DNA of 64,000 bases from Pseudomonas frederiksbergensis (GCF_003732705.1 NZ_MOBR01000041.1:79159-143158); one strand, 5' to 3'; numbered from the stretch's first letter, positions 39,301-47,716 are shown. Notes: generated by a model from the sequence alone, not told the origin. Numbers and translations: made by a program.

Positions 39301-42300
39301 ACTGACACCATCGACACCAGTACCGTGTCGCTGACCGCCACGTCGACCGTCGCTGAAGGCGGCACCGTCGTCTACACAGCGTCCGTGAGCGCGCCAGTGA
39401 CCGGCGCCCCGGTCGTCGTGACCCTGTCCAACGGCCAGACCATTACTATCGACATCGGCAAAAGCAGCGGCACGGTCAATTTCGTCGCGCCGAACGATGC
39501 CCTGGCTGGCGGCGGCTCGCTGAGCACCACCATCAAGGACGCGACCGGCGGCAATTACGAAAAACTGGACGTCAACGGCGACCCGGCCAAAACCACCATC
39601 ACTGACACGGTGGATAACACCAATCTGTCGCTGACGGCGACCGACACCGTGGCTGAAGGCGGCCAGATCACCTACACCGCGACCCTGACCAATGCGGCCG
39701 GCACGCCTGTGACCGTCACGCTGAGCAACGGCGCCGTGATCACCATCGAAGCCGGTAAAACCACCGGCACCGTGACCGTCGCGGCTCCAGCCGATGACGT
39801 CTATAAAGATGCCGGCAAGGTTGAAGTCACCGTCAAGGACGCCACCGGCGGCAACTTCGAAAGCCTGGTGCCGAGCACTGTTCCGGCGGTGACCAGCGTC
39901 ACTGACACCATCGACACCTCCACCGTCAAACTGACTGCCACCGGCACTGCTGCTGAGGGTGGCACTGTCACCTACACCGCGACCGTCGGCCAGCCAGTGA
40001 CTGGTTCGCCAGTAGTTGTTACCCTGGCCAACGGTCAGAACATCACCATCGAGATCGGCAAAACCACTGGCACCGTGACCACCCTCGCACCGAACGATGC
40101 GTTGACCGGTCATGCGCCGCTGACCAACTCGATCACCAACGTCACTGGCGGCAATTACGAGAACCTGGTGGCTGATAAGACGCCGGTTTCGACAACTGTC
40201 ACCGACACCGTCGACACTACCAATCTCAGTCTTTCCGCTACCGGTTCGGTCGCTGAAGGCGGCTCAATCGTTTACACCGCAACATTGACCAACGCCGCTG
40301 GCTCGCCAGTCACCGTGACGCTGAGCAATGGCTCGGTCATCACCATCGACGCTGGCAAAACCACCGGCACCGTGACCGTTCCGGCACCAGCCGATGACGT
40401 GTACAAGGACGCCGGTACTGTTCAGGCCACGATCACCACTGCAACCGGTGGCAACTTCGAAAGCCTGGTGCCAAGCACAACTCCAGCGGTCACCAACGTC
40501 ACCGACACCATCGACACCTCGACCGTTAAACTGACCGCAACCGGCACCGCTGCTGAAGGTGGCACCGTCACTTACACCGCGACCGTCGGCCAGCCAGTGA
40601 CTGGCTCGCCGGTGACCGTATCGCTGGCCAACGGTCAGACGATCACCATCGACATCGGCAAAACCACTGGCACCGTGACCACCCTCGCTCCAAATGACGC
40701 GTTGACTGGTCACGCTCCGCTGACCAACTCGATCACCAACGTCACTGGCGGTAACTACGAGAATCTGGTGGCCGACAAGACGCCGGTTTCGACCACAGTT
40801 ACGGATACCATCGACACTACCAACCTGTCGCTGAGCGCCACTGGCTCGGTAGCCGAAGGTGGCCAGATCACCTACACCGCAACTTTGACCAACGCTGCCG
40901 GTTCTCCGGTGACCGTGACCTTGTCGAACGGTTCTGTAATCACCATCGACGCGGGTAAAACCTCCGGCACCGTGACCGTTCCAGCCCCAGCCGACGACGT
41001 GTACAAAGACGCGGGTACCGTCCAGGCAACCATCAAAACCGCGACTGGCGGTAGCTTCGAAAGCCTGGTGCCGAGCACGACTCCGACCGTGACCAACGTC
41101 ACCGACACCATCGACACTTCGACCGTCAAACTGACCGCGACCGGCACCGCTGCTGAGGGTGGCACCGTCACCTACACCGCGACTGTTGGCCAGCCAGTCA
41201 CTGGCAGCCCGGTCACCGTGTCGTTGGCAAACGGCCAGACAATCACAATCGACATCGGCAAGACCGCTGGCACCGTGACCACCATTGCGCCAAATGACGT
41301 GCTGACCGGTCATGCGCCATTGACCAACTCGATCACTAACGTGAGCGGTGGTAACTACGAGAATCTGGTTGCCGACAAAACGCCGGTTTCGACGACTGTC
41401 ACTGACACCGTGGACACCACTAACCTGTCGTTGAGTGCTACCAACTCGGTGGCAGAGGGCGGCCAGATCACCTACACCGCGACCCTGACCAACGCTGCTG
41501 GCTCGCCAGTCACAGTGACGCTGAGCAACGGCTCGGTCATCACTATCGACGCGGGTAAAACCACTGGCACCGTCACCATCCCGGCACCGGCTGATGACGT
41601 GTATAAAGACGCGGGCACCGTTCAGGCAACCATCAAAACCGCGACTGGCGGTAGCTTCGAAAGCCTGGTGCCGAGCACGACTCCGGCCGTGACCAACGTC
41701 ACCGACACCATCGACACTTCGACCGTCAAACTGACCGCGACCGGCACCGCTGCTGAGGGTGGCACCGTCACCTACACCGCGACTGTTGGCCAGCCAGTCA
41801 CTGGCAGCCCGGTCACCGTGTCGTTGGCAAACGGCCAGACAATCACAATCGACATCGGCAAGACCACTGGCACCGTGACGACCATCGCGCCGAACGATGT
41901 GCTGACCGGTCATGCGCCACTGACTAACTCGATCACCAACGTCACTGGCGGTAACTACGAGAACCTGGTGGCTGATAAGACGCCGATTTCGACGACTGTC
42001 ACTGACACCGTGGACACCACCAACCTGTCGCTCAGTGCAACCAACTCCGTGGCTGAAGGCGGCCAGATCACCTACACCGCCACCCTGACCAATGCTGCTG
42101 GCTCGCCAGTCACTGTGACCCTGAGCAATGGCTCGGTGATCACTATCGACGCAGGCAAAACAACTGGCACCGTGACCGTCCCGGCTCCGACCGATGACGT
42201 GTACAAAGATGCCGGTCCTGTTCAGGCGACGATCACCACCGCCACCGGTGGCAACTTCGAAAACCTGGTGCCAAGCACTGTTCCGGCAGTGACCAACGTC

Positions 42301-45300
42301 ACCGACACTATCGACACCTCGACCGTCAAACTGACTGCAACCGGCACCGCCGCTGAAGGTGGCACCGTCACCTACACCGCGACCGTCGGCCAGCCAGTGA
42401 CCGGCTCGCCAGTGGTCGTGGCCCTGGCCAACGGCCAAAACATCACCATCGACATCGGCAAAACCACCGGCACCGTGACCACTCTCGCGCCGAACGACGC
42501 GCTGACCGGTCACGCTCCATTGACCAACTCGATCACCAGCGTCACTGGCGGCAACTACGAAAACCTCGTCGCCGATAAAACTCCGGTCAGCACCACCGTG
42601 ACCGACACCGTCGACACCACCAACCTGTCGCTGAGTGCAACCAACTCTGTGGCTGAAGGCGGCCAGATCACCTACACCGCCACCCTGACCAACGCTGCTG
42701 GCTCGCCAGTCACCGTGACCCTGAGCAACGGCGCCGTTATCCTCATTGCCGCCGGCGCTACCAGCGGCAACGTAACCGTCGCCGCGCCAGCCGATGACGT
42801 CTACAAAGACGCGGGCACCGTTCAGGCCACGATCAAAACCGCAACCGGTGGTAGCTTCGAAAACCTGGTGCCAAGCTCGACACCAGCGGTCACCAGCGTC
42901 ACCGACACCATCGACACCTCGACCGTCAAACTGACTGCAACCGGCACCGCGGCCGAAGGTGGCACCGTCACCTACACCGCGACTGTTGGCCAGCCAGTCA
43001 CTGGCAGCCCGGTCACTGTATCGCTGGCCAATGGTCAGACGATCACCATCGACATCGGCAAAACCACCGGTACCGTGACCGCAGTCGCGCCAAACGACGC
43101 GCTCACCGGTCACGCACCACTGACCAACTCGATCACCAACGTCAGCGGCGGTAACTACGAAAACCTCGTCGCCGATAAAACCCCGGTCAGCACCACCGTG
43201 ACCGACACCGTCGACACCACCAACCTGTCGTTGAGCGCCACTGGCTCGGTAGCCGAGGGTGGCCAGATCACCTACACCGCGACCCTGACCAACGCCGCTG
43301 GCACGCCAGTGACCGTGACACTCAGCAATGGCTCGGTGATCACGATTGACGCCGGCAAAACCACCGGCACCGTGACCATCCCGGCCCCAGCCGATGACGT
43401 GTACAAGGACGCCGGCACCGTTCAAGCGACGATCACCAACGCCACCGGTGGCAGCTTCGAAAACCTGGTGCCAAGCACCGCTCCAGCCGTGACTAACGTC
43501 ACCGACACCATCGACACCACCCAAGTCAGCATCACCGGCAGCACCTCGGTGACCGAAGGCCAGACTGCGAGCTACACCGTCAGCCTGACGCACCCGGCGC
43601 AAACCGACGTGACGCTGAAAATCGTCTACAGCGGCACCGCCGCCGACGGTTCGGACTTTACCGGTGTGTACACCGTGAAGATCCCGGCCGGCGCCAGCAG
43701 CGCCAGCTTCAACGTGGCGACCATTGACGACAAGATCACCGAAGGCACCGAGAACTTCGTGGTCAAGATCGACTCGGCCACCGGCGGCAACTTCGAGAAC
43801 CTGGCGGTCAGCGCCACCAATGGCAGCGTCAGCACCTCGATCATCGACAACGATGCGCCACCGGTCATCGACCTGGATGCCAACAATTCCAGCGGCGCCA
43901 CCGGTGCCAATTACAACGTGACCTTCACCGAAAACACCCCGGGTGCGGGCGTGTCGATTGCCGACACCGATCTGAAGATCACAGACCCGGACAGCACGAT
44001 GCTGACCGGTGCCACCGTGGTGCTGACCAACCGTCAGGATGGCGATGCGCTGAACCTGGGCAACAGCGTCAACGGCATCACCATCAATGCCAACAGCACC
44101 AACGGCACGGTGACGCTGACCCTGTCGGGCAATGCGACGCTGGCCAACTACATGCAGGCAATCAAGAACATCAGTTTCACTAACAGCAGTGAAGACCCGA
44201 GCACCGTGCCGCGGATCATCACCGTGACCGTGACCGATGGCGGCAACTACTCCAACGTCGCGACCACCACCGTCAACGTGGTGGCCGTGAACGACGCGCC
44301 AACCGCTGCACCGGTTAACGTCACCGGCACCGAAGACACCCCGCTGATCCTCGGCTGGTCGACCTTCGGCGTCAGCGATGTGGACAGCCCGGCCGCTAGC
44401 CTGGGCGTGAAAATCACCGGCCTGCCGGGCGAAGGCAAGTTGCAGTACCTCAGCGGCTCGACCTGGACCGACGTCACCAACAACCAGACCTTCACCAAGG
44501 CTGATATCGACGCCGGCAAGCTGCGCTTCACCCCGGATGCCAACGAATCCGGCACCAATGGCTACGGCGGCACCGGCGTGGGCAACAATCAGGCGGACTA
44601 CGCGCAGATCAAGTTCCAGCCAACCGACGGCCAACTGCTGGGCAACACCGGCACGGTAAAAATCGACATCACGCCAGTGGCCGATGCACCGTCCCTGACC
44701 ATTGCGGACAACAGCGTCAAATCCACCGGGCTGGTCAAGGAAGTCTGGACCGGCCTGTCCGGCCTGGGCACCGATGGCAGCGGTGCGCCGACGGCCACGC
44801 TCAAGTCGGTCATCGACGCGGCGGGCACACCGAACTCCAGCAGCACAGTGACCAACGTGCAGTCCGACGGCAGCGTGGCGGCAGGTACAGCCTCGAAAAC
44901 CTCCGGCCTGATCTACCTCGAAGCCGGCAAGACCTACACCTTCAGCGGTTCGGGCGATGACAGCCTTTTGGTGACCGTCGGCGGCAAGAACGTTGCGTCG
45001 GCCCTGTGGGGCGCGGGCGGCAGTTTGAGCGGTTCGATCACCCCGACCGCCAGCGGCTACTACACCCTCGACATCTACCACCACAACCAGAGCGGCCCGG
45101 GCAGCTATGACGTCAACCTGTCGGTCAACGGTGCGACCCCTGTCGATCTGAGCAGCACCGGCGTGCCGCTGTACACCGGCGTGGCGGATCTGGCCGCTTC
45201 CGGCGTGACCGTCTCCGACCTGCACGGCACGAACGGTGAGGGTTACTACGACGGCTACAAACTCAACACCGGCTTCGAAGGCACCAGCGTTCACTTGTCC

Positions 45301-47229
45301 GCGATCAACACCGCACTGACCGACACCGACGGCTCCGAAAGCCTGAGCGTGAAAATCAGCGGGATCCCGGCAGGCTCGGTCCTCACCGACAGCGCCGGTC
45401 ACACCTTCACCGCCACCGCGACTGCCGGCGAAGCCAACGTCACCGGCTGGAGCCTCGGCACTCTGACCGTAACCCCACCGACCTACTACAACGGCCAGTT
45501 CAACCTGACCGTAACCTCGACCTCCACCGAGGCCTTGGGCGGGTCGGCGATCACCACGGCGCAGATTCCGGTCACCGTTTTCCCGGCGACCTACAACGCG
45601 ATCACCGCGACCGCAGCCAGTGACACCGTCACCGGTACCGACGGCAACGACATCATCGTTGCCGACATCGGCGGCCTGACCGTGGTGCCGGGCACCAACT
45701 ACAACATCGCCTTCATGGTCGATAGTTCGGGCAGCATGAGCGCGTCGTCGATCAGCGCCGCCAAGGACTCGCTGACGTCGGTGTTCAACACCCTCAAGCA
45801 GAGCATGGGCGGCAACTCGGGCACCGTGAACATCTTCCTGGCGGACTTCGATACCCAGGTCAACAAGTCGGTGTCGGTCAACCTGAACGACCCGAACGCG
45901 CTGGCCACGCTCAAGGCAGTCCTGGACTCGATGTCGTCCGGCGGCGGTACCAACTACGAGGACGTGTTCAAGACCACGGCCAACTGGTTCCAGAGCGCGG
46001 ATGCAGTCGCCAACACCGGGGCGAAGAACCTCACGTATTTCATCACCGACGGCAAGCCGACCTACTACCAGAGCGGTGAGTCGACCAACCCGAACCTGTA
46101 TGGCAGCGTCAAACTGGACAGCGTGATTAACACCACCAATTACCAGTTGGGCAAAGCCGTCAGCCTGGTCCCGGACGCCAATCACCAGATCGACATCAGC
46201 GCTTCGGGCGCACTCACTGTCTGGACCAAGTCCGGCGGCAGTTGGTCGTACACAACCCCGGGTTCGCTGCACGCCCAGGGCGATGGCACCTACGAGTTGT
46301 CGGCCCTGGCGGGCAGCGGCAGCACCACCACCCAGACCACCACCGACAACGCCACCAGTGCCTTCGCGCTGCTGGGCAACCTGTCGAACGTAGAAGCCAT
46401 CGGCCTGAACAGCGATGTAACGCTCAGCGACCTCAAGCCGTACGACTCGGACAAAACGCCGCAAACCAACATCAACCCGAATGACCTGGCCAACTCGATC
46501 ATCGGTCACACCGAAGCGACGCTGCCAGGTTCCGACACGGTCAATGGCGGCGACGGCAACGACATCCTGTTCGGCGACCTGGTGAGCTTCAACGGCATCG
46601 CTGGCGAGGGCTACCAGGCCATGCAGGCGTTCGTCGCCCAGCAGACCGGCGTGGATGTCAGCAAAGTCACCACCAGCAACGTGCATCAGTTCATCACCGA
46701 GCACTACACCGCGTTCGACGTATCCGGCGCCCACGATGGCAACGACACGCTGCTGGGCGGTTCGGGCAATGACATCCTGTTCGGCTCGGGTGGTAATGAC
46801 ACGCTCGATGGCGGCAAGGGCAACGACATCCTGCTCGGTGGCACCGGCAACGACACGCTGATGGGCGGTTCGGGCAACGACATCCTGATCGGCGGCTCGG
46901 GTGCCGACACCTTTGTGTGGAAGGCGGGCGACACCGGCAGCGACGTGATCAAGGACTTCAAGGCCAGCGAAGGTGACCGTATCGACCTGCGCGATTTGTT
47001 GCAGGGCGAAACCGGCAGCACCATCGATAACTTCCTGAAGATCACCACCGTCGATGGCGTGTCGTCGTTGCAGGTCAGCTCGGCCGGCAAGTTCAACTCG
47101 GCGGATGCCGCGGCGGCTACACCGGATGTGACGATCAAACTGGAAGGCAATAACTGGTCTACCGCCAATCTGCACAACCTGATTGCCGGTAGCGATCCGA
47201 CCATCAAAGTCGACCACAACAACAGCTGA
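30400..47229 (+). CDS. lapA: LapA, giant cell-surface adhesin of the type I secretion family
   Basis: About 5,609 residues from ATG 30400, giving MSSVVAIVKSIVGQV, the conserved LapA start; the in-frame ATG at 30379 is less likely. Residues 1-106 are the retention module. Dialanine cleavage motifs TAAG lie at 107-110 and again at 112-115. A divergent repeat (about 175-267) precedes 41 repeats of exactly 100 residues (268-4367). Then come a Calx-beta-like domain (about 4368-4486), cadherin-like and PA14-like segments, a von Willebrand A domain with MIDAS motif DSSGS at 5108, RTX calcium-binding nonapeptides (GGSGNDILFG, about 5381-5507) and a C-terminal secretion signal. It anchors cells irreversibly to surfaces until LapG cuts it. 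The opposite strand shows very long open frames caused by codon bias; these are not genes. Confidence 0.95.
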   Translation: MSSVVAIVKSIVGQVFAVSPEGVRRVLVEGDRLFVGDQVDTGAAGAVTLELADGRTLDLGRDTQWSGSAPDSSTDLAEATAQAAPSVEELQQAIAAGADPTKDLEATAAGPTAAGGDGAAGGGHSFVMLDATAGRVDPTIGFPTAGIGSAGATTQNTVGGQTTNNATIVQASTLSLSATPTITEAGGVLVYTATLTQAPTSDLTITLSNGSVIVIQAGQTTGTVNVPLAPNDTVYNDPTQIDVTVTGTTGGAGIIVTQPTVPATTQVTDTIDTTTVTLTAGGTVTEGGQITYTATLTNPAQTPVTVTLSNGSTITIEAGKTTGSVDVPTPANDVYQNGSTVTTTITGTTGGNFENLVPNPAPAVTTITDSVDTTTVTLTAGSTVTEGGQITYTATLTNAAQTPVTVTLSNGSTITIEAGKTTGSVDVPTPANDVYNNGSTVTTTITGTTGGNFENLVPNPAPAVTTITDSVDTTTVTLTAGNTVTEGGQITYTATLTNPAQTPVTVTLSNGSTITIEAGKTTGSVDVATPANDVYQNGSTVSTSITGATGGNFENLVPNPAPAVTTITDSIDNTGLSLSATGTVVEGGQITYTATLTNPAGTPMTVTLSNGSVITIEAGKTTGSVIVETPANDVYNNGSTVSTTITGTTGGNFEQLTPSTEPALTTITDSKDTTTLSLSATDSVAEGGSIVYTANLTNAAGTPVTVTLSNGAVITIAAGATTGSVTVAAPADDVYKDAGKVETTISTATGGNFENLVPSTVPAVTNVTDTIDTSVVTLTATSTVAEGGTVVYTASVGAPVTGAPVIVTLANGQTITIDIGKSSGTVNAVAPNDVLNGHAPLTTSITDVSGGNYENLVANKAPVSTTVTDTADTTTLSLSATDSVAEGGSIVYTATLTNAAGTPVTVTLSNGAVITIAAGATSGNVTVAAPADDVYKDAGKVEVTVKDATGGNFENLATDPAPAVTNVTDTIDTSVVTLTATSTVAEGGTVVYTASVGAPVTGAPVIVTLANGQTITIDIGKSSGTVNAVAPNDVLNGHAPLTTSITDVSGGNYENLVANKAPVSTTVTDTADTTTLSLSATDSVAEGGSIVYTATLTNAAGTPVTVTLSNGAVITIAAGATSGNVTVAAPADDVYKDAGKVEVTVKDATGGNFENLATDPAPAVTNVTDTIDTSTVTLTATSTVAEGGTVVYTASVGAPVTGAPVIVTLANGQTITIDIGKSSGTVNAVAPNDVLNGHAPLTTSITDVSGGNYENLVADKTPVSTAVTDTPDTTTLSLSATDSVAEGGSIVYTANLTNAAGTPVTVTLSNGAVITIAAGATSGSVTVAAPADDVYKDAGKVEVTVKDAAGGNFENLVTNPAPAVTDVTDTVDTSTVNLTATSTVAEGGTVVYTASVSAPVTGEPVVVTLSNGQTITIPVGASSGSVNFVAPNDALAGGGSLSVKIDDAKGGNYEKLEVDGKPADTSVTDTPDTTNLSLSATDSVAEGGQITYTATLTNAAGTPVTVTLSNGAVITIEAGKTTGTVTVAAPADDVYKDAGKVEATISNTTGGNFENLVPSTVPAVTNVSDTIDTSTVKLTATDSVAEGGTVVYTASVGAPVTGAPVVVTLANGQTITIDIGKTTGTVNAVAPNDVLNGHAPLTNSITNVSGGNYENLVADKTPVSTTVTDTPDTTTLSLSATDSVAEGGSIVYTASLTNAAGAPVTVTLSNGAVITIAAGATSGSVTVDAPKDDVYKDAGKVETTIKDATGGNFENLVNDPAPAVTTVTDTIDTSTVSLTATSTVAEGGTVVYTASVSAPVTDSPVVVTLSNGQTITIPVGASSGSVNFVAPNDALAGGGSLSVKIDDAKGGNYEKLEVDGKPADTSVTDTPDTTTLSLSATDSVAEGGSIVYTATLTNAAGTPVTVTLSNGAVITIAAGATSGNVTVAAPADDVYKDAGKVEVTVKDATGGNFENLATDPAAAVTNVTDTIDTSTVTLTATSSVAEGGTVVYTASVGAPVTGAPVIVSLANGQTITIDIGKSSGTVNAVAPNDALTGHAPLSNSITNVSGGNYENLVADKTPVSTTVTDTADTTNLSLTATGAVDEGGQITYTATLTNAAGTPVTVTLSNGAVITIDAGKTTGTVTVDAPKDDVYKDAGTVEATIKGATGGNFENLVSSDTPAVTTVNDTIDTSTVSLTATANVAEGETVVYTASVTAPVTGAPVVVTLSNGQTITIPVGETSGSVNFIAPNSPLAGGTSLSVKIDGATGGNYEKLEVDGKPADTAVSDTPDTTTLSLSATDTVAEGGSIVYTATLTNAAGTPVTVTLSNGAVILIAAGATSGSVTVAAPADDVYKDAGKVEATIKDASGGNFETLATNPTAAVTSVTDTIDTSTVNLTATSTVAEGGTVVYTASVTAPVTGVPVVVTLSNGQTITIPVGASSGSVNFVAPNDALAGGGSLSVKIDDAKGGNYEKLDVDGKPAETSVTDTPDTTTLSLSATDSVAEGGSIVYTATLTNAAGTPVTVTLSNGAVITIEAGKTTGTVTVPAPADDVYKDAGKVEATISTATGGNFENLVPSTVPAVTNVADTIDTSTVKLTATDSVAEGGTVVYTATVGQPVTGSPVVVTLANGQTITIDIGKTSGTVNAVAPNDALTGHEPLSNSIKDVSGGNYENLVADKTPVSTTVTDTADTTNLSLSASDSVAEGGQITYTATLTNAAGTPVTVTLSNGAVITIDAGKTTGTVTVAAPADDVYKDAGKVEATISTATGGNFENLVPSTVPAVTNVADTIDTSTVKLTATDSVAEGGTVVYTATVGQPVTGSPVVVTLANGQTITIDIGKTSGTVNAVAPNDALTGHEPLGNSITNVSGGNYENLVADKTPVSTTVTDTPDTTTVSLSATDSVAEGGSIVYTATLTNAAGTPVSVTLSNGAVILIAAGATSGNVTVAAPADDVYKDAGKVEATIKDATGGNFENLVSSDTPAVTTVTDTIDTSTVSLTATSTVAEGGTVVYTASVSAPVTGAPVVVTLSNGQTITIDIGKSSGTVNFVAPNDALAGGGSLSTTIKDATGGNYEKLDVNGDPAKTTITDTVDNTNLSLTATDTVAEGGQITYTATLTNAAGTPVTVTLSNGAVITIEAGKTTGTVTVAAPADDVYKDAGKVEVTVKDATGGNFESLVPSTVPAVTSVTDTIDTSTVKLTATGTAAEGGTVTYTATVGQPVTGSPVVVTLANGQNITIEIGKTTGTVTTLAPNDALTGHAPLTNSITNVTGGNYENLVADKTPVSTTVTDTVDTTNLSLSATGSVAEGGSIVYTATLTNAAGSPVTVTLSNGSVITIDAGKTTGTVTVPAPADDVYKDAGTVQATITTATGGNFESLVPSTTPAVTNVTDTIDTSTVKLTATGTAAEGGTVTYTATVGQPVTGSPVTVSLANGQTITIDIGKTTGTVTTLAPNDALTGHAPLTNSITNVTGGNYENLVADKTPVSTTVTDTIDTTNLSLSATGSVAEGGQITYTATLTNAAGSPVTVTLSNGSVITIDAGKTSGTVTVPAPADDVYKDAGTVQATIKTATGGSFESLVPSTTPTVTNVTDTIDTSTVKLTATGTAAEGGTVTYTATVGQPVTGSPVTVSLANGQTITIDIGKTAGTVTTIAPNDVLTGHAPLTNSITNVSGGNYENLVADKTPVSTTVTDTVDTTNLSLSATNSVAEGGQITYTATLTNAAGSPVTVTLSNGSVITIDAGKTTGTVTIPAPADDVYKDAGTVQATIKTATGGSFESLVPSTTPAVTNVTDTIDTSTVKLTATGTAAEGGTVTYTATVGQPVTGSPVTVSLANGQTITIDIGKTTGTVTTIAPNDVLTGHAPLTNSITNVTGGNYENLVADKTPISTTVTDTVDTTNLSLSATNSVAEGGQITYTATLTNAAGSPVTVTLSNGSVITIDAGKTTGTVTVPAPTDDVYKDAGPVQATITTATGGNFENLVPSTVPAVTNVTDTIDTSTVKLTATGTAAEGGTVTYTATVGQPVTGSPVVVALANGQNITIDIGKTTGTVTTLAPNDALTGHAPLTNSITSVTGGNYENLVADKTPVSTTVTDTVDTTNLSLSATNSVAEGGQITYTATLTNAAGSPVTVTLSNGAVILIAAGATSGNVTVAAPADDVYKDAGTVQATIKTATGGSFENLVPSSTPAVTSVTDTIDTSTVKLTATGTAAEGGTVTYTATVGQPVTGSPVTVSLANGQTITIDIGKTTGTVTAVAPNDALTGHAPLTNSITNVSGGNYENLVADKTPVSTTVTDTVDTTNLSLSATGSVAEGGQITYTATLTNAAGTPVTVTLSNGSVITIDAGKTTGTVTIPAPADDVYKDAGTVQATITNATGGSFENLVPSTAPAVTNVTDTIDTTQVSITGSTSVTEGQTASYTVSLTHPAQTDVTLKIVYSGTAADGSDFTGVYTVKIPAGASSASFNVATIDDKITEGTENFVVKIDSATGGNFENLAVSATNGSVSTSIIDNDAPPVIDLDANNSSGATGANYNVTFTENTPGAGVSIADTDLKITDPDSTMLTGATVVLTNRQDGDALNLGNSVNGITINANSTNGTVTLTLSGNATLANYMQAIKNISFTNSSEDPSTVPRIITVTVTDGGNYSNVATTTVNVVAVNDAPTAAPVNVTGTEDTPLILGWSTFGVSDVDSPAASLGVKITGLPGEGKLQYLSGSTWTDVTNNQTFTKADIDAGKLRFTPDANESGTNGYGGTGVGNNQADYAQIKFQPTDGQLLGNTGTVKIDITPVADAPSLTIADNSVKSTGLVKEVWTGLSGLGTDGSGAPTATLKSVIDAAGTPNSSSTVTNVQSDGSVAAGTASKTSGLIYLEAGKTYTFSGSGDDSLLVTVGGKNVASALWGAGGSLSGSITPTASGYYTLDIYHHNQSGPGSYDVNLSVNGATPVDLSSTGVPLYTGVADLAASGVTVSDLHGTNGEGYYDGYKLNTGFEGTSVHLSAINTALTDTDGSESLSVKISGIPAGSVLTDSAGHTFTATATAGEANVTGWSLGTLTVTPPTYYNGQFNLTVTSTSTEALGGSAITTAQIPVTVFPATYNAITATAASDTVTGTDGNDIIVADIGGLTVVPGTNYNIAFMVDSSGSMSASSISAAKDSLTSVFNTLKQSMGGNSGTVNIFLADFDTQVNKSVSVNLNDPNALATLKAVLDSMSSGGGTNYEDVFKTTANWFQSADAVANTGAKNLTYFITDGKPTYYQSGESTNPNLYGSVKLDSVINTTNYQLGKAVSLVPDANHQIDISASGALTVWTKSGGSWSYTTPGSLHAQGDGTYELSALAGSGSTTTQTTTDNATSAFALLGNLSNVEAIGLNSDVTLSDLKPYDSDKTPQTNINPNDLANSIIGHTEATLPGSDTVNGGDGNDILFGDLVSFNGIAGEGYQAMQAFVAQQTGVDVSKVTTSNVHQFITEHYTAFDVSGAHDGNDTLLGGSGNDILFGSGGNDTLDGGKGNDILLGGTGNDTLMGGSGNDILIGGSGADTFVWKAGDTGSDVIKDFKASEGDRIDLRDLLQGETGSTIDNFLKITTVDGVSSLQVSSAGKFNSADAAAATPDVTIKLEGNNWSTANLHNLIAGSDPTIKVDHNNS
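30718..30744 (+). other. Doubled TAAG dialanine motif for LapG in LapA
   Basis: Codons 107-115 read TAAGPTAAG. In characterised LapA the protease LapG cuts within a TAAG motif at residues 107-110; the first motif here is at exactly that position and the second lies one residue further on. Confidence 0.75.
31201..43500 (+). repeat. 41 tandem 300-bp repeats in lapA
   Basis: Unit boundaries fall at every 300 bp from 31201 to 43500 with no insertion or deletion, each starting with an ACTGACAC- or ACCGACAC-like segment. The protein unit is 100 residues. From about 32401 onward two types mainly alternate: one with NAAGTPVTVTLSNGAVITI and DDVYKDAG, the other with APVTGAPVVVTLANGQTITI and NDALTGHAPL. 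This gives a 600-bp higher-order period. Some neighbouring 600-bp blocks (32701-33300 and 33301-33900) differ by only a handful of bases. Confidence 0.95.
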
Positions 47230-47240
47230 TCCAACGTAAA

Positions 47241-47264
47241 ACGGCCGCCCTTATGGGGCGGCCG
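47241..47264 (+). terminator. Terminator-like hairpin after lapA
   Basis: ACGGCCGCC (47241-47249) pairs perfectly with GGCGGCCGT (47256-47264), 12 bp after the lapA stop. Only a short T-run (CACGTTT) follows, so termination may be imperfect. Confidence 0.6.
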
Positions 47265-47377
47265 TCACGTTTGCGCCTATGTCACCGGTGACGATTTCGT
47301 CGCCGCACCGCATACTCGCCACCAGTTGGCCTATGCTGCTGACAGCATGACGCTGGTCCATTTCTGAGGGATGCTCA

Positions 47378-47716
47378 ATGTTTTACGTGCAACGCGATGC
47401 GCAAGGCCAATTGGTGCGCGTGGAAGCCGCGGCCTACGCCGAGGCCACGGAAACACTGCCGGCCGACAACCATGAAATCCAGGCCTGGTACGCCAACGAA
47501 GTGATGGAAACCAGCCTCAAACAGCTCAAGCAGAGCGACCTGGAAATGATCCGGGTACTCGACGACTTGATCCAGGTGCTGACCAGCAAAGGCGTGATTC
47601 GCGTCACCGACCTGCCGGCCGCCGCCCAAGCCAAACTGATGGACCGGACCCAGGCCCGGGAAGCGTTGGGTGGGTTGAGTCATTTGATTGATGATGATGA
47701 GACGGGGTTGATCTAA
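47378..47716 (+). CDS. Small conserved hypothetical protein downstream of lapA
   Basis: 112 residues from ATG 47378, with GAGGG seven bases upstream. It is charged, mainly helical and without signal peptide or membrane segment (FYVQRDAQGQLVRVEAAAYA, LKQLKQSDLEMIRVLDDLIQ). Related small Pseudomonas proteins are often labelled as tryptophan synthase beta-like, but no PLP-enzyme motif can be seen, so that name should not be taken as function. It sits between lapA and the repeat array at the lapD 3' end, in the same direction as lapA. Its regular occurrence beside lapA may mean a link to adhesin biology, but nothing in the sequence shows this. Confidence 0.72.
   Translation: MFYVQRDAQGQLVRVEAAAYAEATETLPADNHEIQAWYANEVMETSLKQLKQSDLEMIRVLDDLIQVLTSKGVIRVTDLPAAAQAKLMDRTQAREALGGLSHLIDDDETGLI

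Noticed and set aside
34264..47217. Very long open frames (1,949 and 2,317 codons) on the minus strand opposite lapA
   Set aside because: They mirror the repeat array and arise because GC-rich threonine, valine and glycine codons rarely give stops in the opposite frame. They have biased His/Arg/Gly/Asp composition and no plausible domain.
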